Below the pieces are notes generated by a model, which saw only the letters and a list, made by a program, of their open reading frames with translations, did no database searches and was not told the DNA's origin. The position numbers and the translations under genes are program-made. Of a stretch of 64,000 bases of DNA, positions 29,901 through 38,257 are shown piece after piece (within the stretch, counting starts at the first letter, position 1; the number at the start of each line of letters is the position of its first letter). Source of the stretch: Psychromonas sp. MB-3u-54 (GTDB lineage: Bacteria; Pseudomonadota; Gammaproteobacteria; Enterobacterales; Psychromonadaceae); the NCBI RefSeq assembly GCF_002836415.1, contig NZ_PJBP01000180.1, positions 1 to 64,000 on the forward strand, in the 5' to 3' direction.

Positions 29901-31401
29901 TAGAGGTGAAGCAAATGTGCACTTTAAATGGCAACACGAAACAAACCCGGTTGCTATCGGCACCAAGCTTTGGGTAGATAGTACCAAGTTTGTTTTTGAA
30001 CTCTCTGATAAAACTATCAAGGAACTTCTCGCTCATGATAATAACAAAAAAGCACTTTACTATCAGTATCTTCAACACGAATTTATAAATTATGATGCCT
30101 ACGAAAATGAATACTTCCTAGCAAATTGGATATTTGAATGTCTGATGTGCTCACTATTTGTGTTAAGTGATAACGAGAAAAAACCGCTGCATGAAGCCTT
30201 TGAGATCCTCTATTCAGAGAGTGGCAAGATTGTTTTAAATGACGTAATTAACAGTCTTTTCCAACGTCGTGAAACCGAAGATGGGGAAGAAGCGCAAGCT
30301 CTGCACCTTCGCTTATCTGATTATTTTTCTGATGAAGATAACATGCAAATCATCAAAGAGGCACTCAAGCTTGATCCGGATTATGCAGAGAGTCGGGCTT
30401 ACTATGAGTGGGGTAAAGCACTGCTGGGTCAAACTCTGTGTGGAGGCATCAACGCTATGTTTTTAAAACTGGTCTCCGATGTGTCTGAGCAATCATTCAA
30501 TTTAGACCATAAGTGGGAAGGCAATGTTTTAAACATTTGGATTAATGAAAATGAAATGGGGGGAATTGGTTACATCACTAAGTTCAGAGAGATATTTAAA
30601 GAGGATCCGCTTCGTACTCTTGGACATTTAACCCATGCCTTTGAGACAGGCGAATATGAGCAGGTAAATTTTGACCTGCAATATTTTATGGGTGAACTTG
30701 CAAAAAACTCGGATCTTCGAAGTGGCTTGAAACAGATCCGCGAAGCTTCAACTCTTGCTGAGCGCTCTCAAAGCACTAAGGCCTTTAAGCAACAGATTTC
30801 AAAGCTTGGAATCTTAATTACTCATGCCTGGAATAGTATTTTGTACTCTCGCGTTTTAAGAACAGGGGCAGATGATCAAACAGATAACACTTTGATGTTA
30901 TTGATTAACAATTGGAATCAATATGAATCTAGCCTAGATATAGAAATTCCGCTCCAGATTGTTGCGTTTTTGCTTGCTAGGCAACAAGGTGGACCAAATC
31001 TAGATATTTATCGAGAGAAAAATCGCATTCAGTCTCACTTATGGCAGAGAGGCGCAATGATTCGAATGCAAGAGCTTGGTTTCTATAATCAATTTAGTGC
31101 AAAAGGGAATCAGACAGAGCGATTACTACTTTCGAAGGTCATTACTAGTACTGAAATATTGATTAATTATGATGCACAAGAAAATTGGCAAAACAAACTC
31201 TCTGAAGCGCTAAAATTTTCTGGTAAGGGTACTCTAGTCTTTACAGGAGAGCAAAGGAGTCACGTGAAAGCTTTTATTAGCCAATTGAATATCAGTATGC
31301 TTGAGTACAATAAAATGATGTTCTATCCAAGAATTACCAAATTGAAAACGTGCTTTTCATCGCTTCATGTTACCGTCGAGGTTAGGGATATTTTACAATG
31401 A
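26956..31401 (+). CDS. dpdJ: DpdJ, very large DEAD/DEAH helicase
   Basis: 1481 residues. SF2 motor with AGTGSGKT (194-201), DEVH (370-373), GLSATLAD, and motif VI in YLQRKGRAGRLRG. Between motifs Ia and II lies a four-cysteine module (C288, C293, C308, C311), probably a zinc ribbon. The long C-terminal 900 residues resemble the MrfA/DUF1998-type helicase layout in organisation but lack a clear Cys cluster at the end. Of the helicases in the cluster (DpdE, DpdF, DpdJ) this is the largest. The stop overlaps the dpdK start (ATGA). Expected to act on DNA during restriction. Confidence 0.9.
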   Translation: MNNSVNNEQLIEALDRIENKESELLVWGDVEVFSSRVEIEASIKDAGVFEMYVDEYFKALLSRCFIFPVGENLYRSRMAETVRLQVLSRQWFGKQNVEDAKPLISDFRFIKRARQYPKRDQDSKRLIEGWEKSNLLKSANEKTILTNLLRNDDKWFELSGFQVRSTERILETFDKHKYKNTRNTKDASATIVCAGTGSGKTLSFYLPAMTKLAFELLQDDSKRVRILAIYPRKELLKDQFAETYKEARKLDEYLQSQGKRKITIGTFYGDTFHESYVEDGKAFEPMVCPKKHCSGTLRYSKRRKLAICATCDTPLADDEVLVTRESAKKKPPDILFTTTEMLNQRLSDGSFNHLFGVSDNSEAIPLVLLDEVHTYAGSSGAQTSYLLKRWMKFSGIKPHFVGLSATLADAKNFFSDLTGTKPHRTELIESFESELEEEGAEYLLALRGDPASQTGLLSATIQATMLGNRMLDTHEGANKNISQGVFGQKVFVFTDDLDVINRLYNDYLDSEGKKDYYGELRQSDRNEYPLASKRSPNHSDYSEALQKELGQDWSSAEKIGHKLFQSARVERTSSQSSGVNKSANVVVATASLEVGYNDPDVGAVIQHKAPRNVASYLQRKGRAGRLRGMRPWMYTILSDYGRDRIAFQQYEQLIDPKVSTTKLPTENSHIHKMHAALATLEWLVKVYNIRWTNIWEILKNPNKTNAEKKLKVLLKAVSDVMAKSSRIQQLSMHLKHTLGLNEDQVKVVMWAPPRSIMMSFLPELKQNLRFKWGARGKRWEGLGEKNIGPMPKYIAPQLFAALDTQGLSIILDRSTQSEEQIKDEPMAFFQALKEFAPGRMSKRYTVKSMNVPDWLIPSNFTPLPDMNVDMGFEIEEAFGNISRQVHQDEVIFEGQKISVYQPRFIRTNRSTSRVLGNKSSSILQWHFDITSPKSQSRIEPPKNSEWHDVLKSIEFFTHDHSTPLELIRFSTGSKASIPFSGSRGEANVHFKWQHETNPVAIGTKLWVDSTKFVFELSDKTIKELLAHDNNKKALYYQYLQHEFINYDAYENEYFLANWIFECLMCSLFVLSDNEKKPLHEAFEILYSESGKIVLNDVINSLFQRRETEDGEEAQALHLRLSDYFSDEDNMQIIKEALKLDPDYAESRAYYEWGKALLGQTLCGGINAMFLKLVSDVSEQSFNLDHKWEGNVLNIWINENEMGGIGYITKFREIFKEDPLRTLGHLTHAFETGEYEQVNFDLQYFMGELAKNSDLRSGLKQIREASTLAERSQSTKAFKQQISKLGILITHAWNSILYSRVLRTGADDQTDNTLMLLINNWNQYESSLDIEIPLQIVAFLLARQQGGPNLDIYREKNRIQSHLWQRGAMIRMQELGFYNQFSAKGNQTERLLLSKVITSTEILINYDAQENWQNKLSEALKFSGKGTLVFTGEQRSHVKAFISQLNISMLEYNKMMFYPRITKLKTCFSSLHVTVEVRDILQ

Positions 31402-31964
31402 TTATTCAAGATGAACGCTCAATTGAAACCAAAGAGGCGATCGGTCGCGCACATATTAAAGATCTTCTTTCATCTCTATTGATTGCGGAATCTTTAAACC
31501 CAGGGGTGATCTACATATTAAGTCCTTGGATCTCTGATTTTCCGGTGCTTGATAATACCTCAGGGAATTTTGACGCTATCAATCCAATGTGGGGACATCG
31601 ACATGTTCATTTTTTTGAGTTGTTACAAAATTGCGTAGAGGCTGGATCAACATTGAAATTGGCCATTCGAGAGAACCGAGAAAAGATTCGACAGCTAGAG
31701 CAAAATCTCAAAAACTACCCTTCGAGATTTATAGTGGTGGAGCTTACAGAGCTTCATGAAAAAGGGCTTCTAACGGAATGCGCATTGATAAGAGGATCAA
31801 TGAATTTCACCTATTTTGGTGCAACTAAAAATTATGAAGGTATTACTTACACAATCAATGCAAACCAAATTGCTGAAAAGAAAAACACCTATGAAGATCT
31901 TTATTTTAAAGAAACTCAACGTGGAGCACTAGAGTTGGAGGATGACGATGACTGGATGTATTAA
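31398..31964 (+). CDS. dpdK: DpdK, PLD-like nuclease component
   Basis: 188 residues with a single HKD half-site: LHEKGLLTECALIRGSMNFT (about 115-134), giving the HxK and GSxNFT signature of phospholipase-D-fold nucleases. One half-site means it should work as a homodimer. PLD-fold proteins of this size cut DNA in several restriction systems, so this is the best candidate for the cleaving subunit of the Dpd system (inference). The ATG overlaps the dpdJ stop; the gene's end overlaps the next gene by 17 bases. Confidence 0.88.
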   Translation: MIIQDERSIETKEAIGRAHIKDLLSSLLIAESLNPGVIYILSPWISDFPVLDNTSGNFDAINPMWGHRHVHFFELLQNCVEAGSTLKLAIRENREKIRQLEQNLKNYPSRFIVVELTELHEKGLLTECALIRGSMNFTYFGATKNYEGITYTINANQIAEKKNTYEDLYFKETQRGALELEDDDDWMY

Positions 31965-33162
31965 TTCGATTCTCAAAATTTTCTATCATGGGGAGAATCG
32001 CATCACTCCTGGGAGCATATGGAATAGCAAGATTGAAGAAGCAAGAGCAAATCTTCAAAACTTAAAAAAAATTCAGTATGTGCTCGGCTACCCTCAAGGT
32101 GCTGAGCCGACTTTTTATGTTTTGTGTGAATCAGAAGAGATAATGGAGCACACCAAAGATTGGTTGAATTGCGCACTACCTAGATTTTACTGCAAATATG
32201 CTCGTCCATGTAAAGAAGCAGAATTCGAATTTGAAACAAGCCTACTTGAGAGATGGCCTCATGGTTTTCTGAAGATTACCATCTGGAGTCAACAACGTAC
32301 AGAATTTGACACCGACAAATATAAGAAATTTATCCGCTATGCGGTAAGTGAGTGTCAAACAGCTTTGGATGAAATGATACTGCGTTCTAATGACTCTCCA
32401 AATATTAGGAAAATGAGTGATAAATCTATTGGAATACTTATAAAAGCGTTTATGGTGGCATATCGGGAAGATGACCTTGAGCGGATGGTAAGACATTACG
32501 ATGAAATCGTAATAAGAGATGACATCGAAAGGCGAAATAAAGATACACTGAAGTTCATGTGTCTTGAAAAAGAACAGAACTGGAAGGCGATAATTCGACT
32601 TGCTCATGAGCGAAATGTGTCTGCTCAAGTGGTTTCTAGTGCCGTTATGGTTGCCATTCTGAATGCTTTGGTATTTACGTCATGCAAGAATGGAGAGGCG
32701 TTACATGCCTTTGAAATCGATTGGCCAAAACTGAATGAGAGTGCTCAAGAATTTTATCCTGTGCTTGTAAAGTCTCCAGTTTTTGAAATAGAGAGTGAAT
32801 GGCGCCTATGGGCAATCATTGCACATGTTATGAATATTGAGAGCATGGGTGAGATTGCATTCGGTCATATTGAACAAGCTTGGCTTGATAAACTGATGGG
32901 GCAAGATACTAGTATTAATGCTGAAAAGTTGGTACTTGATGATAGATTAGATCTTAGCAAGTTCAATTATGATGAGTCATCTATAGCTCATGTTCTTAAC
33001 TATGCCCAGACTTGCCATGAATCAGAAGTCATTGATTTATATGAATGGGTAGAAGGGGCTCCACTAAAAATTAAGATGTGTATAAAATCCCAACCGTCTT
33101 TTTATCGATTTTGGCAGCAATTAGAAGTTAGTGCTACCAACTACTTTCAAAAATTTCACTAA
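31948..33162 (+). CDS. Last gene of the restriction operon, candidate DpdD
   Basis: I choose the ATG at 31948 (404 residues), seven bases after GGAG; another ATG is at 31942. It overlaps dpdK. I see no motif for nuclease, helicase or ATPase. Visible blocks: an N-terminal alpha/beta part (QYVLGYPQGAEPTFYVLCES), a basic/aromatic stretch near 90-110 (ERWPHGFLKITIW), and a mostly helical C-terminal half with repeated HEV/EKL helices. All other Dpd components are present, so this gene fills the dpdD slot beside dpdK. I cannot confirm DpdD by sequence. It ends 27 bases before a perfect stem-loop, so it closes the operon. Confidence 0.6.
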   Translation: MTGCINSILKIFYHGENRITPGSIWNSKIEEARANLQNLKKIQYVLGYPQGAEPTFYVLCESEEIMEHTKDWLNCALPRFYCKYARPCKEAEFEFETSLLERWPHGFLKITIWSQQRTEFDTDKYKKFIRYAVSECQTALDEMILRSNDSPNIRKMSDKSIGILIKAFMVAYREDDLERMVRHYDEIVIRDDIERRNKDTLKFMCLEKEQNWKAIIRLAHERNVSAQVVSSAVMVAILNALVFTSCKNGEALHAFEIDWPKLNESAQEFYPVLVKSPVFEIESEWRLWAIIAHVMNIESMGEIAFGHIEQAWLDKLMGQDTSINAEKLVLDDRLDLSKFNYDESSIAHVLNYAQTCHESEVIDLYEWVEGAPLKIKMCIKSQPSFYRFWQQLEVSATNYFQKFH

Positions 33163-33188
33163 AAATTATTAGTCTATAGAAGTAAATT

Positions 33189-33226
33189 AATATTAACAGA
33201 GTCATCACCATCACTCTGTTAATATT
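33189..33226. terminator. Bidirectional terminator between convergent Dpd operons
   Basis: A perfect 14-bp stem (AATATTAACAGAGT / ACTCTGTTAATATT) with a 10-base loop lies between the end of the + strand operon and the queC stop on the - strand. The stem is AT-rich and followed by T/A-rich sequence in both directions. It can end both transcripts. Confidence 0.75.
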
Positions 33227-33231
33227 GTATT

Positions 33232-33891
33232 TTAGGTTATATATGCAATTGAGTCACTGCAATTGTTCGCTTCAAATGCCTCTAACCTCTCAACACAAGA
33301 ACCACAAGTGCCACAGGCTTTTTCGAGCCCCTTATAACAAGTCCAAGTATTGGAGTAGTCCAAACTCATTTTAAGACCATCTTTCAGAATACCGATTTTA
33401 TCTGTTTTTAAGTAGGGGGCATGAACATACACAGGCTCAAAATTAGCCATTTTGGATGCTTGATCCATAACCTCTACAAATTCAGGTCTACAATCAGGGT
33501 AGATGAGATGGTCCCCAGAGTGCGCACCATACCAAACTCCTTCCGCTTCAATATCAACTGCATAGCCGATAGCTAAGGAAATTAATATCATATTACGGTT
33601 TGGAACAACTGTAGACTTCATATTATCTGCTTCATAATGCCCATCGGGCACGTCCATGTCCCCAGACACCAATGATGAACTGGTAAATAAACTAGAAATA
33701 GATTTTATATCTAAAATTTTATGCGGAATTTTTAACTCTTCACATACCTGTTTCGCGCACACTAACTCTTTGTGGTGTTTTTGCCCATAATCAAATGATA
33801 GGGCATAAACCTCATAGTTATCCTTTACTGCCTTATTTAAAACTGTAAACGAATCCATGCCACCAGAGTAAATTACAACCAATTTTGCCAC
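33232..33891 (-). CDS. queC: QueC, 7-cyano-7-deazaguanine (preQ0) synthase
   Basis: Converts 7-carboxy-7-deazaguanine to preQ0 with ATP and ammonia. I choose the GTG at 33889-33891 (219 residues), eight bases after GGGGAA; a TTG five codons upstream also opens the frame. Seen: PP-loop YSGGMDS (8-14), DCRPEF and a C-terminal zinc site CGTCGSC with an upstream Cys in [10 protein letters not shown]. The family's usual length is about 220-230. Its stop is six bases from the terminator; it is the last gene of the - strand unit, 21 bp downstream of dpdB. In this context it supplies preQ0 for DNA rather than, or as well as, for tRNA. Confidence 0.95.
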   Translation of the reverse strand: MAKLVVIYSGGMDSFTVLNKAVKDNYEVYALSFDYGQKHHKELVCAKQVCEELKIPHKILDIKSISSLFTSSSLVSGDMDVPDGHYEADNMKSTVVPNRNMILISLAIGYAVDIEAEGVWYGAHSGDHLIYPDCRPEFVEVMDQASKMANFEPVYVHAPYLKTDKIGILKDGLKMSLDYSNTWTCYKGLEKACGTCGSCVERLEAFEANNCSDSIAYIT

Positions 33892-33912
33892 TATACGGTT
33901 CCCCAATTTGGA

Positions 33913-35112
33913 TTAACTGAAATACACATCATGATGCGATTTAAAGCCTTTGCTAAATTCATATATTTTTAATAAGTTTCCTGCAAATAGCTGCTTTTCA
34001 GATGTTGTGTTTTGAAAGTCATTCCAACGACGGTAAAATTTAATATCTGGTGCATCTTCTTCATCACTGCGTTCAAGTCCAAAAGACCAGACTCCTTTAC
34101 TAAAATGGCACAGGTGTTTAATCTGGTTTAGTTCTTTTTCAAAAAAAGAGATAGGCGGAATATTGGTCGTATTTGCTGGTTTATCTTCCAGATAAACGCG
34201 TAGCATGTGACGGCATAAAAACGAAAAACCAAAAATACTTGTGCCATGAATGATATAAGTATCTTTCATGCTTTTAGATATTTTCGCCCACTCATGCTCA
34301 AATACCGTTGTTACTGCAATCCAGAAATTATTTAGTATGTGAACAAACGTTTTTTTGTTTTCTTTAGTGAGTTCTTGGTGAACTCTTACATTAATCGCTT
34401 TTAACACCATACGCTCTACATTTGTAATGAATTCCGTAATAGATGATTCAGCGATGAAACCTTGTGGGTAACCGTTAGACTTGATTAACCCTTTTAGCGG
34501 AGGTGTCCCATTAGCATTATCTCCAAAGCCAAGTTCTTGACAAATAGACAATGGAAAGGCTTTTATTGCTAATGCCGGCGGTTTATAAATGTCACTATTA
34601 AGAGCCAGTGCATTTAATTGAACGGATGTTAATGGTTTGCCTAGATTTAGGATTAAAAACTGTTGAATATAGTCATTTTCGTCTTCTGAAATGAAAATAG
34701 ATACAGGAAGTGGGTAACTCTCATGGAAGCTATTTTTAACTCCACCAGAGCGCTGCTGACCGTCAACGATAGCACCTGGTAGTTCACTTGAAGGCATTTC
34801 AGGATAGTACGGAACCTCCAAATGTCCAAATTCACTACCTTTTTCAATTGGAGTGAAAATCACACTTTTATTAAAACCGATTACTAAGTTCGCAAGGATG
34901 GCTGATTTTGGTGACTCTATGTAGTCTTTGATCGACTCTATGTGTTTAGGTAATTCGCTTCTCTGGTAACCATTGATATATTTACCTTCACGTGTGATAT
35001 GAACGATTTTAGCAATATCTCTTACTTTTTTGCCTTCAACCCAACCACAATAGACGGGAACGTCATTAACAATTTTTTTAATTACTTGTATTTTTAGAGT
35101 TATTTTTTGCAT
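33913..35112 (-). CDS. dpdB: DpdB, DGQHR/DndB-like partner of the DNA transglycosylase
   Basis: 399 residues. The signature DGQQRSGG at 117-124 is a variant of the DGQHR motif of DndB-like proteins; around it lie a ParB/DndB-like fold region and a C-terminal helical part. In the Salmonella system DpdB has ATPase activity and is needed together with DpdA for inserting preQ0 into DNA. The ATG overlaps the dpdA stop by one base (TAATG on the - strand), so both are made together. The His of the usual motif is replaced by Gln here, which I take as a family variant rather than a lesion. Confidence 0.9.
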   Translation of the reverse strand: MQKITLKIQVIKKIVNDVPVYCGWVEGKKVRDIAKIVHITREGKYINGYQRSELPKHIESIKDYIESPKSAILANLVIGFNKSVIFTPIEKGSEFGHLEVPYYPEMPSSELPGAIVDGQQRSGGVKNSFHESYPLPVSIFISEDENDYIQQFLILNLGKPLTSVQLNALALNSDIYKPPALAIKAFPLSICQELGFGDNANGTPPLKGLIKSNGYPQGFIAESSITEFITNVERMVLKAINVRVHQELTKENKKTFVHILNNFWIAVTTVFEHEWAKISKSMKDTYIIHGTSIFGFSFLCRHMLRVYLEDKPANTTNIPPISFFEKELNQIKHLCHFSKGVWSFGLERSDEEDAPDIKFYRRWNDFQNTTSEKQLFAGNLLKIYEFSKGFKSHHDVYFS

Positions 35113-36509
35113 TATTTTGTTGCCTTGGCTGTGTTACTTTTTAACTCTTCAATAACTTTATCTTTATGTTGAGTTACGATTGCTAAGTTATGTATTCCAC
35201 GACGACGATTTGTTTGATTCGAGCGAAATATAATATTCATTATGCCACTTTCACAAATACCACATTTACAAAGCTTCCAAGGACTTCTAAATAAGAAGTC
35301 TTTAATTTTTTGCTTCTCCTTATTTAGAATCGCTTGTTTAGCTTGTGTGATTTCACCTGTCAGGTAATCTGTTGTTGTTACTTTTTCATAAGCCATAAGG
35401 GCTTTGAATGTTGCCTCAAAATGAAGACCCGTTTTATCGTACTCTATTAATTTATTAATACAGTCGGTTTCAAGGCGTTTTACACATTCATTTGTAGATA
35501 AAGCATTGTTAGCAAGATCTATATCAATTTCATTATGATTGATCATTCTTGTTACTAAATTACGTATGTCAGTACGGTGCTTGTCGATCAATTTTTGTAC
35601 GTTTTGATGGTCGCATTGTCGAATTCTTATTGATAAAGCTTGAAAAATATCGTGGACTTCGTCGTTGAATTCATAGTATTTACCGGCTTTGATACCTTGT
35701 AGAAGAGGTGATGTACTATCTGCACTTGTAACACCACATTTTACATAGGTAGGAATATTTTCAAATCGACATATACCTAGTAAGTGAAACTCTGTTTTAT
35801 CATTTTTGATGTCGGAAAGCGTCTCTAACAGATCTAATAAATCTGGAGTTTTAGATTTAACCATACCGCCTATTGTTATATGGGTATATCCCATTGCTTC
35901 CAGTTTTTTAACAGAATTTATAAATGAATCTTTACTAAATCCATGTGCAACTCCATAGGGTATAAATGATTTATTTTTAGATCTCTCCAAAAAAATTTCT
36001 GCATTATCTAATGTGATCTTGATTCTACGTTCTGCTTCTCTAATATCTGCATACGGCATTGCACGTAATGTTTCATCGTCTTTTGCATATGGAAATACAA
36101 TGTGATCGAGAGAGATCCCAGAGTGAAAACCACCACGTTCATAAAATTCGATCAATTCATCAATGGTGAAGGGGGGTTCTGGTTCATCAACATAATCAAA
36201 AGCGCCACAATCTCCCATTAATTTGACATTATTAAATTTCTTTCTATCCAATCTTAAGAATTTTTGAGCACCATAGAAATAAAAATCTTCCGTGAGCTCT
36301 TGGGTATAATATTTACCCCGCTTTTGCATTGTGCCAACACCGGCTAATGAAACTAACATGCCGTTGTATGGTAGCTCTTTTAATACTTCATGCGGATAAG
36401 CATCATCATCATATCTACGGTGATGTTTTGTCTTTGCATTAGTAATACCATTAAATTGTGGGTCGACAAAATCTAAATTGTCAGGAAAATAATAATTAAA
36501 AGTTGTCAC
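35112..36509 (-). CDS. dpdA: DpdA, DNA-guanine transglycosylase
   Basis: 465 residues, GTG start. A tRNA-guanine-transglycosylase homologue that exchanges guanine in DNA for preQ0. Seen: GDCGAFDY with Asp100 (general base/binding), GGMVKSKTP, SADSTSPL with Asp264 (nucleophile position), and a C-terminal zinc site C414-C416-C419-H440 (CKCGIC ... GIH). The long spacer between catalytic domain and zinc site and the charged insert near 290-400 fit the DpdA branch rather than bacterial Tgt. The GTG start and moderate AGGCG site suggest modest expression. It is upstream of dpdB and queC in one unit. Confidence 0.95.
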   Translation of the reverse strand: MTTFNYYFPDNLDFVDPQFNGITNAKTKHHRRYDDDAYPHEVLKELPYNGMLVSLAGVGTMQKRGKYYTQELTEDFYFYGAQKFLRLDRKKFNNVKLMGDCGAFDYVDEPEPPFTIDELIEFYERGGFHSGISLDHIVFPYAKDDETLRAMPYADIREAERRIKITLDNAEIFLERSKNKSFIPYGVAHGFSKDSFINSVKKLEAMGYTHITIGGMVKSKTPDLLDLLETLSDIKNDKTEFHLLGICRFENIPTYVKCGVTSADSTSPLLQGIKAGKYYEFNDEVHDIFQALSIRIRQCDHQNVQKLIDKHRTDIRNLVTRMINHNEIDIDLANNALSTNECVKRLETDCINKLIEYDKTGLHFEATFKALMAYEKVTTTDYLTGEITQAKQAILNKEKQKIKDFLFRSPWKLCKCGICESGIMNIIFRSNQTNRRRGIHNLAIVTQHKDKVIEELKSNTAKATK

Positions 36510-36565
36510 GTTACGCCTATGTATTTGGGGTTATCATAATGAATAGAAATTATCTTAAAATGTAT

Positions 36566-37480
36566 CTAAAGGGTTTCTTTAAATAAACGGCTAAATCTTT
36601 TTTGTTCGCAGGCTAAGTTTTGGCTTCTTAATTTTATTAATAATTTAGAAGCTGACATATTCACATGTTTATTCACTTGTAATTCGTCTTTTATAAAGCT
36701 TATAACCTCTTCATCAGAGAGTTTGTTTCGTTGATGAATAACTAATTTTTGGGAGTTGTTTTTTAAACTGTTGTATCGATTGAATACTGTTTGTTTGTCA
36801 ATATTACAATCATTTGAATTTTCTAGTAAATGTTTAGCTAATCTTATGTTTAATGAAACACGCCCACCTTTTAGTGTGCTAGAAAAGTTGGCGCTAGACT
36901 CTAAGAAAAATGGTTTCAGTTTTATATTAAGGTTGCACTTGCTAGAAACAATAAATAGGTTTTCGGTAGTTAGTTTCCCTGTGGATATCAATTCCAATAG
37001 TTCTTCTTCAATCACTTTTAGGTAGGCAGGTGAAGCTGCAATGAAGAATTTATCTGCGCCATTATCTTTAACAAGTGAAGAGAGAGAGCCACAACCAAAT
37101 TGTACCTTATCTCTGATCTGGTGTATTAAACGCCACCACTCGTTATTGCTCAATCCAGTATGGTGGATTGAATTATCGCTTTCTTTTGAAAATGTGGCAT
37201 CGTAAGCTGTGATCATTGATGAGCTATGAATTAGCCCATAACCTGCAGAGAGTACCCATAGTTCGACGTTTGGATTTTTTACACTCTTTGCGATTTTCCA
37301 ATGATCCCCTGCATACACTTGCTTTGCAGGAAATTTCTGCAAAGCATTATTTAGTCTCTTTAACCATGAGCTCACAATTTTTTGAGAGTCGAATTTAGTA
37401 ACTAAGCTATTCAGTTGAGTTTTATCCTGAATGTTGCTTTTTTTAAGATTTGTACAATTAGTAATCAAATTAACTTTCAA
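36566..37480 (-). CDS. dpdC: DpdC, converts preQ0 in DNA to the amido form
   Basis: 304 residues with a TTG start (RC of 37478-37480) after AAAGG. In the Salmonella system DpdC changes the nitrile of inserted preQ0 to the amide, giving 2'-deoxy-7-amido-7-deazaguanosine. Seen: YAGDHWKIAKSV, then LWVLSAGYGLI, then AYDATFSKES (about 56-100), a pattern of the DUF6884/YaaA-like group, and a helical C terminus. It lies two bases downstream of queD and 56 bp upstream of dpdA. I did not identify a clear catalytic nucleophile. Assignment rests on family pattern plus position. Confidence 0.85.
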   Translation of the reverse strand: MKVNLITNCTNLKKSNIQDKTQLNSLVTKFDSQKIVSSWLKRLNNALQKFPAKQVYAGDHWKIAKSVKNPNVELWVLSAGYGLIHSSSMITAYDATFSKESDNSIHHTGLSNNEWWRLIHQIRDKVQFGCGSLSSLVKDNGADKFFIAASPAYLKVIEEELLELISTGKLTTENLFIVSSKCNLNIKLKPFFLESSANFSSTLKGGRVSLNIRLAKHLLENSNDCNIDKQTVFNRYNSLKNNSQKLVIHQRNKLSDEEVISFIKDELQVNKHVNMSASKLLIKLRSQNLACEQKRFSRLFKETL

Positions 37481-37482
37481 GG

Positions 37483-37845
37483 TTAATGGCCTTTATACAG
37501 TACGGCACTGGTACAAGTTTCCATTATTTCTACAGCATGAAGTTGAGGAAAATCATTTTTTATCTTTTTCCATAACCACATTGCTAAAACTTCTGCTGTA
37601 GGGTTTTCTAATCCCTCAATGTCATTTAAATAATAGTGATCAAGCATCTCAAGTGTTGGTTTGAACAGTTTTTTTATATCAGAAAAATCAATGAACCAAC
37701 CAGAAATTGGGTCAATATCTCCTTTCATGTGCAACCTTACTTTATAAGAGTGGCCATGTAATCTACCACATTTATGTCCATCTGCTACGTTAGGTAATTT
37801 ATGTGCCGCTTCAAAAGTAAATTCTTTGTATATTTCGATAGCCAT
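37483..37845 (-). CDS. queD: QueD, 6-carboxytetrahydropterin synthase
   Basis: 120 residues. Converts dihydroneopterin triphosphate to 6-carboxy-tetrahydropterin, the second step to preQ0. Seen: the zinc ligands H15 (FEAAHKL), H30 and H32 (LHGHSY), the catalytic Cys26 (GHKCGRL), and the C-terminal ETCTSAV stretch with the conserved Glu. The length is normal. The ATG follows GAAGG. It is the first gene of the - strand unit; the 180 bp to the divergent 73-residue gene must hold both promoters. Confidence 0.95.
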   Translation of the reverse strand: MAIEIYKEFTFEAAHKLPNVADGHKCGRLHGHSYKVRLHMKGDIDPISGWFIDFSDIKKLFKPTLEMLDHYYLNDIEGLENPTAEVLAMWLWKKIKNDFPQLHAVEIMETCTSAVLYKGH

Positions 37846-38025
37846 TGCTTACCTTCTTTATAATTAAATATGTGCTGATGTTTCGTCATTGTATCGTATT
37901 ATTTGTCGACCAGCCAGTGGATAAACGTATATGCTTAGTAAATATTTCTTCGTGTTGGTTTAACCATATTTCATATGATGTAACTAACTGTTATGCTCAA
38001 TTTTTGTTAATTGTAAGGTTTAGTA

Positions 38026-38247
38026 ATGAATCGAGAACTGTTTACGGAAGGACTAATTAAGATTATTTTAACTTTAGAGAAAGACCACCATGGTTGTAAA
38101 GAAGAAGGAATATTGATTGCGAAACAGCTTTTAGGCGTTGAAGTTGAAAGTAACCCTATTAGAGAAATGATCAATGAGGTGTCACAGCAGGAAGTTGAAG
38201 ACTACAAAAAAGCGCTAAATTCATTTGTTACAGATAATAACCAATAG
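38026..38247 (+). CDS. 73-residue protein of unknown function in the Dpd cluster
   Basis: ATG after TAAGG; it ends ten bases before the queE start, so it is probably co-transcribed with queE and folE. Acidic and helical, with MNRELFTEGLIKIILTLEKD at the N terminus, DHHGCKEEG in the middle and a charged helical tail (SQQEVEDYKKALNSF). The His-His-x-Cys block could bind metal. I do not recognise the family. It could be a regulator or a chaperone for one of the enzymes; nothing proves this. Short, but start, ribosome site and spacing all support a real gene. Confidence 0.65.
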   Translation: MNRELFTEGLIKIILTLEKDHHGCKEEGILIAKQLLGVEVESNPIREMINEVSQQEVEDYKKALNSFVTDNNQ

Positions 38248-38257
38248 ATCTATTAAT

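Noticed and set aside
16588-33162. DISARM, BREX or a Druantia-like helicase system
   Set aside because: The helicases alone could suggest this, but no methylase, PglX/PglZ or DUF1998-only set is present, while DpdA/B and the preQ0 genes are.
35112-36509. Ordinary tRNA-guanine transglycosylase (Tgt) for queuosine
   Set aside because: Different spacing, long insert and overlap with a DGQQR-motif gene fit DpdA; no queA or queG is nearby.
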